15,394 bases of DNA from Firmicutes bacterium CAG:95 (lineage in GTDB: Bacteria > Bacillota > Clostridia > Lachnospirales > Lachnospiraceae), in the NCBI GenBank assembly GCA_000438155.1, contig FR902975.1, forward strand, positions 1 to 15,394, read 5' to 3'. A program made the position numbers and the translations under genes. Of the stretch, positions 4,806 through 12,057 are shown in pieces (position 1 is the stretch's first letter; each line of letters opens with the position of its first letter). Below the pieces are notes generated by a model that ran no database searches, was not told where the DNA came from, and worked only from the letters and a program-made list of their open reading frames with translations.

Positions 4806-6355
4806 GCGATAATATCAGACAGGAATCCGTAGAAAGCTTACAGACAAAGGAACAGGAGCAGCAGGCCGGAAGCAATAAAAGGACATTAGAAGCCGAAAAT
4901 GACAAAGCAGCGAAGAAAGCCTTTAAAGAAAAGAAGAAGAAAGAGAAAAAGCCGGCAGACCCGGCGAAGAAGAAAAAACGCAGAAAGATCATTCTCTTTG
5001 TGGTGATCGGCGTACTCGTTCTGCTCTTTATCCTGTCAAAGCTTTTTGGGGGAAACGGGGCAGCAGCCGTGGTAACTACGACGCAGGCGCAGATCGGGGA
5101 TCTGCAGCAGACGATTGATACGAGCGGTACGGTGAAGACGGAAGAGAGTAAAGTTTATTTTTCCGATGTGGATGTGAAAGTAGGAGAGGTGAAAGCACAG
5201 GCGGGTGATGCAGTAAAGGCAGGCGATGTGCTTCTGACCTATGATGCCGATGATCTTGCCGCAGCGAAGGAACGGGCAGAATTAAAGAAACAGTCTACCG
5301 AAGGAAGCTATCTGAATTCGGTGCAGACCAATCAGGAAAAGCTTGGGGACTTAAGTGAAGCGAGCACGAATCTGGAAGTACTGGATCAGCAGATTGCAGA
5401 TACCGAAGCCTATATCAAGAATCTGGAAGCTAAGATTTCTAAAAAGAAGAGTGATCTTGCCCATGAGGGGGCCTTGCTGCAGATCAGTCTGATTGACTGG
5501 CAGGATCAGCCGGATTCCGACGAATACCAGAATTTACAGAAGCTGGTACAGTTAAACAATTATGAACAGCAGAACAATGAACAGATCAGGAGCTGGCAGG
5601 ACGAACTGGAAGTCTATAACGATATGCTGTCTGAGTATAAGGAATACCGTTCAGAAATGAAGTCCCAGAAGAGCTCAGCAGAAGCCGGGAAATTAACCGG
5701 TGGTGCGAAGGAAGAGCTGGAGGCCAATAATAAAACCCAGACAATGGATGTGGAGGACTCACTTGAAAACCTAGATGCTGCAGAAAATGGTATCGTAGCA
5801 GAATTTGACGGTGTCGTTACCGAAATGAATGCCGTAGAAGGCGGAGCTGCTGCGAAGGGTGCACAGCTCCTGAAGCTGGAAAGCACCGAGGATGTGGTAG
5901 TACGGATCACCGTGACGAAATATGATCTTTCCAAGATTAAGGAAGGACAGAAGGCTATCATAACAATTGGCAGCAGGGAATATGAAGGAGAAGTATTAAG
6001 GATTAACAGGATGGCAGAACAGAATAACAGTGGCGCGGCTGTTGTTGGTGCGGAAATTAAGATTTTAAATCCGGACAGTGATGTGATTCTTGGCGTGGAA
6101 GCGAAGGTTGTTATCAATACCGAGAAGGTGGAAAACGCGGTTCTGGTACCGATCACTGCGGTGAATGTAGATATGGATGGTGAGTTTGTCTACGTGGTCG
6201 AGAATAATATTTTAGTAAAGAAGCCGGTTACGACCGGGATTTCCACTGACACTATGATACAGATTACAGATGGTTTAAACGCAGATGAGCAGATTGTCAC
6301 AAGTGTTACGGCAGATCTTTATGAAGGCATGACCGTTGCAGCAATGCCACAGTAA
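4802..6355 (+). CDS. MacA/YknX-like membrane fusion (HlyD-type) protein
   Basis: A 517-aa adaptor subunit of the exporter. Residues 1-61 are hydrophilic and end in a Lys-rich stretch (FKEKKKKEKKPADPAKKKKR, 41-60); one membrane helix follows (about 62-82, IILFVVIGVLVLLFILS), leaving the rest outside. After it come a first half-lipoyl segment (about 122-148, VDVKVGEVKAQAGDAVKAGD), a long Q/E/K-rich coiled-coil (about 155-320), the second half-lipoyl strand (GIVAEFDGVVTEMNAVEGG), and beta-barrel and membrane-proximal regions ending in the LVPITAV and TGISTDTMIQI segments. In a Gram-positive cell such adaptors form an extracytoplasmic funnel on the permease. The charged cytoplasmic tail is longer than in typical MacA proteins. 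The ATGA overlap with the ATPase gene and the 15-bp gap to the permease support one operon. Confidence 0.9.
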   Translation: MSDNIRQESVESLQTKEQEQQAGSNKRTLEAENDKAAKKAFKEKKKKEKKPADPAKKKKRRKIILFVVIGVLVLLFILSKLFGGNGAAAVVTTTQAQIGDLQQTIDTSGTVKTEESKVYFSDVDVKVGEVKAQAGDAVKAGDVLLTYDADDLAAAKERAELKKQSTEGSYLNSVQTNQEKLGDLSEASTNLEVLDQQIADTEAYIKNLEAKISKKKSDLAHEGALLQISLIDWQDQPDSDEYQNLQKLVQLNNYEQQNNEQIRSWQDELEVYNDMLSEYKEYRSEMKSQKSSAEAGKLTGGAKEELEANNKTQTMDVEDSLENLDAAENGIVAEFDGVVTEMNAVEGGAAAKGAQLLKLESTEDVVVRITVTKYDLSKIKEGQKAIITIGSREYEGEVLRINRMAEQNNSGAAVVGAEIKILNPDSDVILGVEAKVVINTEKVENAVLVPITAVNVDMDGEFVYVVENNILVKKPVTTGISTDTMIQITDGLNADEQIVTSVTADLYEGMTVAAMPQ

Positions 6356-6370
6356 ACAGGAGCGGATGAT

Positions 6371-7591
6371 ATGGCACAGATTTGGGAATATATTAAGATT
6401 GCGCTGATGAATATTAAGAGTAATAAGGGACGGTCCGTACTCACGATGCTCGGTATTATCATTGGTATTGCTTCCGTGATTATGGTTATTGCGATTGGAA
6501 ACGGTGTCCGCGGACAGGTTAATGACGAGCTGGAAGGACTGGCAGGCGGACAGATTGCTTTTTATGTTGACAGTACAAGAAAGGAAACCACCGTAACCTT
6601 TGATCAGACGGACTTTGATGCAATTGAAGCAAATATTGCACATGTAAAGGGAGTTACGCCACAGCTGTCTGCATGGGGAACCGCAGAAGGACCGAAAGGA
6701 AATTTTGATATCAGTATGACGGGTGGTGATCCAGGCCTGCAGTATACATCTTCGGAACCGATTGTAAAGGGCAGATATTTTTCACAGGATGACTGTGATG
6801 CAGGCGGCAATGTCTGTGTAATTACAGAAAGCAGCGCGGTTTCTCTCTTTGGAACAACGGATGTGATCGGACTTACCTTTGAGGCAACCTTTTGGGGTGT
6901 GACTCAGGAAATGCGCGTAATCGGAGTAAGAAAGGATACCGCTTCATCACTGATTTCAATGGCCGGCGGAGGAACTGAGACCATTACGGCAGAATGCCCG
7001 TTAAGCTTTATGGGAAATAAATTATATTATGATATTGATGATTTTTCTGAGTTTTATGTGATTGCGGATAACAGTGCTTATTGTACGCAGGTAGCACAGG
7101 ATGCCCTGAATCTGCTCGAAGCCCGTCATGGTGTCCGTGGGGAGAACCAGATTCAGATGCAGAGCTTTACCGATGTGTCCTCGCAGTTTGACTCGATCCT
7201 CAGTATCATTACGGTTTTTGTGTCCTTCGTGGCAGCAATATCGTTGCTGGTTGGAGGAATTGGTGTTATGAATATCATGCTGGTATCGGTAACGGAGCGT
7301 ACCAGAGAAATTGGTATTCGTAAGGCGCTGGGGGCAAGAACCGGTTCGATCCTGCTGCAATTCCTTGCTGAGGCAGGAATTATCACTCTTATGGGAGGAG
7401 TGATCGGCATTATTCTGGGTATTCTCGGAGCAATGGGAGTCTGCTCGATTGCGGGAGTTACAGCCGGCGTGGATCCTGCGGTTGTGATTATCGCAACCCT
7501 CTTTTCCTGCGGCGTAGGTATTTTCTTTGGAATTTATCCTGCCAGAAAAGCAGCTAAATTAAGTCCGATTGAAGCCTTGCGGCATGAATAG
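6371..7591 (+). CDS. MacB/YknZ-like ABC transporter permease (FtsX family)
   Basis: A 406-aa membrane subunit of the exporter. It shows the typical start (IALMNIKSNKGRSVLTMLGI) with TM1 at about 23-44 (LTMLGIIIGIASVIMVIAIG), a large extracytoplasmic MacB periplasmic-core-like domain (about 50-265), and three C-terminal helices. After TM2 lies the FtsX hallmark (SVTERTREIGIRKALGARTG), which contacts the ATPase; the last helix ends in GIYPARKAAKLSPIEALRHE, the usual C-terminal motif. There are no Walker motifs, so the ATPase is the separate upstream gene rather than fused as in Gram-negative MacB. AGGAG at 6359-6363 provides the ribosome-binding site. The operon ends here; a terminator lies 65 bp downstream. 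Confidence 0.93.
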   Translation: MAQIWEYIKIALMNIKSNKGRSVLTMLGIIIGIASVIMVIAIGNGVRGQVNDELEGLAGGQIAFYVDSTRKETTVTFDQTDFDAIEANIAHVKGVTPQLSAWGTAEGPKGNFDISMTGGDPGLQYTSSEPIVKGRYFSQDDCDAGGNVCVITESSAVSLFGTTDVIGLTFEATFWGVTQEMRVIGVRKDTASSLISMAGGGTETITAECPLSFMGNKLYYDIDDFSEFYVIADNSAYCTQVAQDALNLLEARHGVRGENQIQMQSFTDVSSQFDSILSIITVFVSFVAAISLLVGGIGVMNIMLVSVTERTREIGIRKALGARTGSILLQFLAEAGIITLMGGVIGIILGILGAMGVCSIAGVTAGVDPAVVIIATLFSCGVGIFFGIYPARKAAKLSPIEALRHE

Positions 7592-7615
7592 CCATGCGCG
7601 AATAATAAAACCTGT

Positions 7616-7643
7616 TTGCATGTTGTGAGATTTTTAGTATAAT
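7616..7643 (+). promoter_or_regulatory. Promoter immediately upstream of a terminator
   Basis: TTGCAT (7616-7621), a 16-bp spacer and a perfect TATAAT (7638-7643). Transcription should start near 7650, only a few bases before the stem at 7657-7684. It may drive the YcxB-like/tsaE/tsaB/rimI genes through a leaky or regulated terminator, or make a very short RNA. Confidence 0.6.
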
Positions 7644-7656
7644 AGGATAGAAGAAA

Positions 7657-7684
7657 AGCATCGGCTTTCCTGCCGGTGCTTTTT
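7657..7684 (+). terminator. Intrinsic terminator after the ABC export operon
   Basis: AGCATCGGC (7657-7665) pairs with GCCGGTGCT (7672-7680), with one T·G pair and a TTTCCT loop. A short T tract follows (7680-7684, then ATG). An A-rich stretch precedes the stem, so weak termination in both directions is possible. Confidence 0.8.
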
Positions 7685-7698
7685 ATGTAAGGTACTCA

Positions 7699-7779
7699 AT
7701 GAATGCAGGTCGAAGACGCAGCATGAATTTAGTGCAGCAGGTAAGGCTGAATAAGCAGATAAGGCAGAAGAAATATTAA
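7699..7779 (+). CDS. Possible 26-aa basic small protein
   Basis: A frame reading MNAGRRRSMNLVQQVRLNKQ then IRQKKY, very rich in Arg, Lys and Gln with no acidic residue. GTAAGG lies 6 nt ahead of the ATG as a weak ribosome-binding site. It ends 24 bp before the YcxB-like gene and is downstream of the 7616 promoter and 7657 terminator. I do not recognise it; a helical nucleic-acid-binding peptide, a leader peptide or chance are all possible. Confidence 0.22.
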   Translation: MNAGRRRSMNLVQQVRLNKQIRQKKY

Positions 7780-7803
7780 TTAAGAAAGATTTGGAGAAGC
7801 AGC

Positions 7804-8286
7804 ATGGAAGTTTCCTTTGATGTAAAGATTACCCCGGGGGTCTTATATGATTATCTGTTATATCATACTTATACCGGAACAACAGGACTTTTAGGAACCA
7901 TAGCAGGTGCACTGCTTGTGGCAGCATACTTTATGGCAGGCAGTATGTTATACCTGATTTTTGGTGTGGTGGTGCTTGTGTATCTTCCCTGGACATTATT
8001 TATCCGGTCGAAGAAGCAGTATCTTGCAAATCCTGCATTTAAGGAACCATTACATTACACCTTTAATGAAGAAGGAATGACGGTTTCCCAGAAGGATACC
8101 AGCGAGCAGATCGCATGGGAGAATTTATATAAGGCAGTATCCACACCGAAGAGCATTGTATTATATACGTCACCGGTCAATGCCTCCATTTTTCCAAAGA
8201 AGGATTTAGGAGAGCGTAAGGCAGCTTTGATTGAAGTGATTTCCACACATATGCCACCGAAAAAGGTAAAAATCCGTGGGAACTGA
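7804..8286 (+). CDS. YcxB-like membrane protein of unknown function
   Basis: A 160-aa protein whose layout matches the YcxB-like family: a short N-terminal strand segment (MEVSFDVKITPGVLYDYLLY), two adjacent membrane helices (about 28-45 and 49-66), then a C-terminal YcxB-like soluble domain (about 83-147) with the typical YTFNEEGMTV, IAWENLYKAV and YTSPVNASIFPKKDL pattern. The domain resembles a small beta-rich, PH-like fold, and no function is established. GGAG 7-8 nt ahead of the ATG supports the start. It lies 10 bp upstream of tsaE and so is probably co-transcribed with the t6A genes, but nothing shows a role in tRNA modification. Confidence 0.8.
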   Translation: MEVSFDVKITPGVLYDYLLYHTYTGTTGLLGTIAGALLVAAYFMAGSMLYLIFGVVVLVYLPWTLFIRSKKQYLANPAFKEPLHYTFNEEGMTVSQKDTSEQIAWENLYKAVSTPKSIVLYTSPVNASIFPKKDLGERKAALIEVISTHMPPKKVKIRGN

Positions 8287-8296
8287 CAGGAGAATT

Positions 8297-8767
8297 ATGA
8301 ATAGCGGACAGGATATTTTACAGAGCATGATTGAAAAACATAAAATAATTTCGAAATCTCCTGAGGATACCTTTGCGTTAGGAAAGCAGATTGGTGAGAG
8401 TGTGGCACCGGGCAGTGTACTGACGCTGGTTGGTGATCTTGGCGTCGGCAAGACGGTATTTACACAGGGACTGGCAGAGGGACTCGGAATTTCAGATGCG
8501 GTGAACAGTCCGACCTTTACGATTGTACAGATCTATGAAGAGGGACGGATTCCTCTGTATCATTTGGATGTATACCGGATCGGTGATATTTCCGAGATGG
8601 ATGAAATCGGGTATGAGGATTATTTTTACGGAGATGGGGTATGCCTGATTGAGTGGGCGAACCTGATTGAAGAGCTTCTGCCGGAGCGATATGTGGAGAT
8701 CCGGATTGAAAAGAATCTGGAAAAGGGATTTGATTATCGTGAAATCACAGTATCACAAAAAGAGTAA
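8297..8767 (+). CDS. tsaE: tRNA t6A37 biosynthesis ATPase TsaE
   Basis: A 156-aa P-loop ATPase required with TsaB and TsaD for each cycle of threonylcarbamoyl transfer to A37 of tRNAs that read ANN codons. Motifs: Walker A GDLGVGKT (46-53), SPTFTIV (71-77), HLDVYR (89-94) and the conserved EW pair (119-120). The ATG at 8297 follows AGGAG at 8288-8292; a longer in-frame version from GTG 8276 would overlap the previous gene and lacks a ribosome-binding site. The N-terminal extension of about 15 residues before IISKSPEDTFALG is a little longer than in minimal TsaE. It is followed after 62 bp by tsaB, its usual neighbour. Confidence 0.95.
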   Translation: MNSGQDILQSMIEKHKIISKSPEDTFALGKQIGESVAPGSVLTLVGDLGVGKTVFTQGLAEGLGISDAVNSPTFTIVQIYEEGRIPLYHLDVYRIGDISEMDEIGYEDYFYGDGVCLIEWANLIEELLPERYVEIRIEKNLEKGFDYREITVSQKE

Positions 8768-8829
8768 CAGTTCGGCCTGGCTCTTTCATAAGCTGCCTAA
8801 AAGAAAACTGATTTTGAGAGGAACCTGAA

Positions 8830-9573
8830 ATGAAAATTATTGCAATTGACAGTTCGGGACTGGTTGCTTCCGTTGCCATTGTACAAGATGAGGAAGTAAT
8901 TGCAGAATATAATGTCCAGTATAAGAAAACACATTCACAGACCTTACTGCCCATGCTGGATGAATTAAAGAGGATGGTCGATCTTGATTTACAGACGGTA
9001 GATGCCATTGCAATTGCCAGTGGACCTGGTTCCTTTACCGGGCTGAGGATCGGTTCTGCGACTGCCAAGGGACTTGGGCTTGCACTTGAAATTCCGATTA
9101 TAGAGATTCCGACACTGGATGGTCTTGCCTGCAATCTGTATGGGACAGACAAGGTGGTGTGTCCGATTATGGATGCCAGACGGAATCAGGTTTACACAGG
9201 TTTGTATTCTTATATCGAAGACGGACAAAGCGATGAACAGGAGCAGAGTTTTCACTATACACTTGTTCCCATTCTTTCCCAGTGTGCAGTTCCGATTGAA
9301 GAAATTGCAGAGAAGTGTAATGAACAGCAGAAGGAAATCATATTTTTAGGTGATGGAGTTCCGGTATTTGCGGAGCAGTTAAAAAACCTGATGAAGGTAC
9401 CCTACAGCTTTGCACCGGCACACATGAACCGGCAGCGGGCAGCCTCCTTTGCATTCCTTGCTTTTGAAAAGCTGCGTAAGGGGGAAGTGGTTCCGGCAGC
9501 AGATCATGCACCGGAATATCTGCGGCTTTCCCAGGCAGAGCGGGAGAAGGCAGCAAAGAGGGAGAAGCAATGA
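8830..9573 (+). CDS. tsaB: tRNA t6A37 biosynthesis protein TsaB
   Basis: A 247-aa ASKHA-fold partner of TsaD that forms the TsaD-TsaB heterodimer needed for t6A formation. The hallmarks are MKIIAIDSSG at the start, THSQTLLPML (34-43), the SGPGSFTGLRIG loop (64-75) and MDARRNQVYTGLY. It lacks the metal-binding histidines of TsaD, as expected. The C-terminus (AEREKAAKREKQ) is charged. GAGAGG lies 8-9 nt ahead of the ATG. The stop overlaps the rimI start (ATGA, 9570-9573), indicating translational coupling. Confidence 0.95.
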   Translation: MKIIAIDSSGLVASVAIVQDEEVIAEYNVQYKKTHSQTLLPMLDELKRMVDLDLQTVDAIAIASGPGSFTGLRIGSATAKGLGLALEIPIIEIPTLDGLACNLYGTDKVVCPIMDARRNQVYTGLYSYIEDGQSDEQEQSFHYTLVPILSQCAVPIEEIAEKCNEQQKEIIFLGDGVPVFAEQLKNLMKVPYSFAPAHMNRQRAASFAFLAFEKLRKGEVVPAADHAPEYLRLSQAEREKAAKREKQ

Positions 9574-10004
9574 TTACAATACGCCCTTTGGAAGAAAAGG
9601 ATGTAACGGCGGTAAGTGAGATTGAGAGCCGGACATTTTCGATGCCATGGAAGGAGAAAGATTTCCTTGAAATGGTGAAAGCGGATTATGCATATTATTA
9701 TGTAGCAGAAGAGGATGGGGTGATTCTTGGCTGCTGTGGTCTGCGGAATATGGCAGGCGAAGGAGAAATCACCAATGTTGCAGTAGATGCACCGTTCCGG
9801 AGAAGAGGCATAGCCGGAAAACTCCTTGCACATGCCTTGAAAGAGGCTGCACAGCACGGAATCGGGGACTGTACCTTAGAGGTACGGGTAAGTAATACTC
9901 CGGCCATTCATTTGTATGAAGAATTTGGATTCCGGGGAGAGGGCATCCGCCCGGACTTCTATGAGAAACCGAAGGAAGATGCACTGATTATGTGGAAAAG
10001 ATAG
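9570..10004 (+). CDS. rimI: Ribosomal-protein-alanine N-acetyltransferase (RimI-like GNAT)
   Basis: A 144-aa GNAT acetyltransferase. RimI acetylates the N-terminal alanine of ribosomal protein S18. The acetyl-CoA loop is RRRGIAGKLL (77-86); E104 in LEVRVSN and Y116 in HLYEEFGF match the general base and acid positions known in RimI, and MPWKEKDF (25-32) and YEKPKEDALIMWK are typical of the family. The coupling to tsaB follows the common bacterial tsaB-rimI(-tsaD) order, though here tsaD lies about 2 kb away. GNAT substrates are hard to prove from sequence, so the name rests partly on context. Confidence 0.88.
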   Translation: MITIRPLEEKDVTAVSEIESRTFSMPWKEKDFLEMVKADYAYYYVAEEDGVILGCCGLRNMAGEGEITNVAVDAPFRRRGIAGKLLAHALKEAAQHGIGDCTLEVRVSNTPAIHLYEEFGFRGEGIRPDFYEKPKEDALIMWKR

Positions 10005-10026
10005 ACAAAACATGAAACACTTACCA

Positions 10027-10055
10027 CTGGTTCATAGAAAAAGTTTCTGTATAAT
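10027..10055 (+). promoter_or_regulatory. Candidate promoter for the 82-aa protein gene
   Basis: A perfect TATAAT at 10050-10055, 22 bp upstream of the start codon and just before AAGGAGG (10064-10070). The -35 region is poor: CTGGTT (10027-10032) gives 17-bp spacing but matches weakly. It would begin a second transcript separating the 82-aa gene and its followers from rimI. Confidence 0.4.
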
Positions 10056-10077
10056 GGTATTGTAAGGAGGAAAAACG

Positions 10078-10326
10078 ATGCGTATTTATATGGACGAAGG
10101 AAAAAACATTCTGAAGCAGGTGGTATGTAACCAGTGTGGTAAAGCTTTAAAAGTCAAAAATGGAATTCTGGTGGAAGGTGTTTTTGAAGGAAACCAGCAG
10201 TTCGGTTATTTCAGCAATAAGGATGGAATCCGTCATTCCTTTGACTTGTGTGAGGAATGTTATGATAAACTAATAGAAGGATTTACCGTAGAGGTTACTA
10301 AGGAGGAGGTACAGGAGCTTCTTTGA
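10078..10326 (+). CDS. Small four-cysteine (putative zinc-binding) protein, unknown function
   Basis: An 82-aa protein with two CxxC pairs, C17-x2-C20 (VCNQCGK) and C58-x2-C61 (LCEECYD), 37 residues apart, as expected for a single structural zinc site. Between them is a hydrophobic and aromatic stretch (GILVEGVFEGNQQFGYFSNK, then DGIRHSFDL). The C-terminus is acidic (TKEEVQELL). The ribosome-binding site AAGGAGG, 7 nt ahead of the ATG, is the strongest in the window, suggesting good expression. I believe similar small proteins occur in other Lachnospiraceae, but no function is known to me. It lies 38 bp upstream of the RNase Z-like gene, probably in the same transcript. Confidence 0.85.
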   Translation: MRIYMDEGKNILKQVVCNQCGKALKVKNGILVEGVFEGNQQFGYFSNKDGIRHSFDLCEECYDKLIEGFTVEVTKEEVQELL

Positions 10327-10364
10327 AAGCAGCAGACGGTAATCAGGGAGGAACAGGTTAAATT

Positions 10365-11282
10365 ATGCTGGATATATGCTTATTGGGAACAGGCGGAATG
10401 ATGCCGCTCCCATATCGATGGCTTACATCCATGATGGCAAGATATAATGGGACAAGTATCTTGATGGACTGTGGGGAAGGAACCCAGATCGCAATGAAGG
10501 AAAAGGGGTGGAGCCCCAAACCGATCGATGTCATCTGCTTTACCCATTTTCATGCAGACCATATCAGCGGACTTCCGGGAATGCTTCTCACGATGGGAAA
10601 TGCAGAACGGACAGAGCCGCTTCTTTTGGTGGGACCGAAGGGGCTGTGCAAGGTTGTGGCATCCCTGCGGATCATTGCACCGGAGCTGCCGTTTGCCATT
10701 GATTGCCTGGAGCTTACCGAGCCGGAGCAGACGATCCACATGGATGGTTTCCGGATTGAAGCCTTTAAGGTAAACCACAATGTTCCCTGTTATGGCTACA
10801 GTATTGTGATTGACCGGATTGGTAAATTTGATGTTGACAAGGCTGTCAGTTTGGGACTTGAACGTCGCTACTGGAGCCGCTTACAGAAAGGTGAAACCAT
10901 TGAAATTGATGGAATGACATATGTGCCGGAAATGGTTTTAGGACAGGCACGTAAGGGATTGAAGGTTACGTATTGTACCGACACCAGACCGACGAAGGGA
11001 ATTGTCGGGCATGCGAAGAATTCGGATCTTTTTATCTGTGAAGGAATGTATGGGGAGCCGGATAAGCAGCAGAAGGCCAAAGAGAAAAAGCACATGACCT
11101 TCTATGAGGCTGCTGAGATAGGAAGACAGGCGGATGTTGACCGGATGTGGCTGACACATTACAGCCCGTCGCTTAATCGACCGGAGGAGTATCTGGATGC
11201 TGCCCGGAAGATTTTCCCAAGAGTCGAAGTCTGTAAGGATGGCAAGACCATTGAGCTTAACTTTGAAGATGAGGTTTCGTGA
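10365..11282 (+). CDS. rnz: Ribonuclease Z-like metallo-beta-lactamase-fold hydrolase
   Basis: A 305-aa enzyme of the tRNase Z/ElaC family, which trims the 3' trailer of tRNA precursors using two zinc ions. The metal ligands are all present: H61, H63, D65, H66 (THFHADH), H138 (VNHNVPCYGY), D206 (YCTDTRP) and H265 (LTHYSP), plus H243 (KHMT) at the family's catalytic-histidine position. The segment at about 150-195 corresponds to the flexible arm. The N-terminal PxKxRN loop seen in Bacillus and E. coli enzymes reads PLPYRW (14-19), lacking K and N. GGAGGAACAGG lies shortly upstream of the ATG. Assignment to the family is firm; the exact cleavage specificity is not. Confidence 0.88.
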   Translation: MLDICLLGTGGMMPLPYRWLTSMMARYNGTSILMDCGEGTQIAMKEKGWSPKPIDVICFTHFHADHISGLPGMLLTMGNAERTEPLLLVGPKGLCKVVASLRIIAPELPFAIDCLELTEPEQTIHMDGFRIEAFKVNHNVPCYGYSIVIDRIGKFDVDKAVSLGLERRYWSRLQKGETIEIDGMTYVPEMVLGQARKGLKVTYCTDTRPTKGIVGHAKNSDLFICEGMYGEPDKQQKAKEKKHMTFYEAAEIGRQADVDRMWLTHYSPSLNRPEEYLDAARKIFPRVEVCKDGKTIELNFEDEVS

Positions 11283-11420
11283 TACTCATGGACCATATAA
11301 AGAAAATCGTAATTCTGATAAAATATGAATTGACAGAATGAGTGGTAATCGTAATTTCAAAGTTATGAATTCATAGTAAATAATAAAAAATGGAGAAGAG
11401 AAAAAGAAGGGAGGAATCAT
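11283..11420 (+). promoter_or_regulatory. 138-bp AT-rich intergenic region with direct repeats
   Basis: AATCGTAATT occurs at 11305-11314 and 11347-11356, and TATGAATT at 11324-11331 and 11364-11371, giving two similar arrangements about 41 bp apart. The second TATGAATT extends to a 12-bp palindrome, TATGAATTCATA. A TTGACA at 11330-11335 could be a -35 box, but the 17-bp position (AATTTC) is a poor -10. The paired spacing resembles a duplicated operator, but no promoter or terminator can be firmly placed. Confidence 0.35.
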
Positions 11421-12005
11421 ATGTCACAAAGAGGACGCAGGGCCATAAAAGGAATCCTGATTGGACTGGTTCTGATCGCACTGGTAGTGGGATATTACTT
11501 TTATTTATCAAACCGCAAACCCAAGGAAGCTGCGGAAGACACCGAAACTACCGTATCGGCTGTACAGAAGCTCTTGTTAAAGAATATTGATGATGATTAT
11601 CCCCCGACTCCGAGAGAGGTTTTGAAGTTATACAGTGATATTACGGTGTGCTTCTACAGTGAGGACTATACTGATGAGGAACTGACACAGCTTGCCCTGC
11701 AGATAGAGAAGCTGTACGATGAGGAGCTGATCGCCAATAATACACCGGATCAGTACCAGAAGAATCTGCGCTGGGATATCAAGACGATGAAGGATAAGAA
11801 CTTACGGGTGACAAGCTACAGTGTTGCATCGGCAACGGATGTGGATTATTTTGATGCCGGTGGAAGAAGCTGGGCGAGATTGAGCTGCACCTATACCATA
11901 CGATCCGGTAAGGAAGCCGGACTTGCCAGGGAAATATTCCTGCTTCGCAAGGATGACATGGGCCATTGGAAAATTTATGGCTGGGAGGCGGCAAAGGAAC
12001 GATAA
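11421..12005 (+). CDS. DUF6715-like single-pass membrane protein
   Basis: A 194-aa protein with a basic N-terminus (MSQRGRRAIKG), one membrane helix (about 9-29, IKGILIGLVLIALVVGYYFY) and an extracytoplasmic domain of about 160 residues; the positive-inside rule places the C-terminus outside. The soluble part has a helical region (TVSAVQKLLLKNI, PPTPREVLKLYSD, YTDEELTQLALQIEKLYDEE) then a strand-rich region (RSWARLSCTYTIRSGK, REIFLLRKDDMGHWKIYGW) reminiscent of NTF2-like or lumazine-binding-like folds. It resembles the DUF6715 family known from Lachnospiraceae; the function is unknown. A GGGAGG site 6-7 nt upstream supports the ATG. Confidence 0.78.
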   Translation: MSQRGRRAIKGILIGLVLIALVVGYYFYLSNRKPKEAAEDTETTVSAVQKLLLKNIDDDYPPTPREVLKLYSDITVCFYSEDYTDEELTQLALQIEKLYDEELIANNTPDQYQKNLRWDIKTMKDKNLRVTSYSVASATDVDYFDAGGRSWARLSCTYTIRSGKEAGLAREIFLLRKDDMGHWKIYGWEAAKER

Positions 12006-12057
12006 GATTACCGGAATGAGGCATGAGTGGCAGTAACACAATAAGTGAGGGTTGAAC

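Noticed and set aside
5614..6156. 180-codon minus-strand open frame opposite the membrane fusion protein gene
   Set aside because: Ser/Thr/Ile-rich antisense translation of a real gene with no start signals; the sense protein shows clear domain structure. Other long antisense frames in the window were dismissed for the same reason.
8276..8296. TsaE start at GTG 8276
   Set aside because: It would overlap the end of the YcxB-like gene and has no ribosome-binding site; AGGAG serves ATG 8297.
8768..8829. Promoter between tsaE and tsaB
   Set aside because: The 62-bp gap has AT-rich stretches but no pair of -35 and -10 boxes at acceptable spacing.
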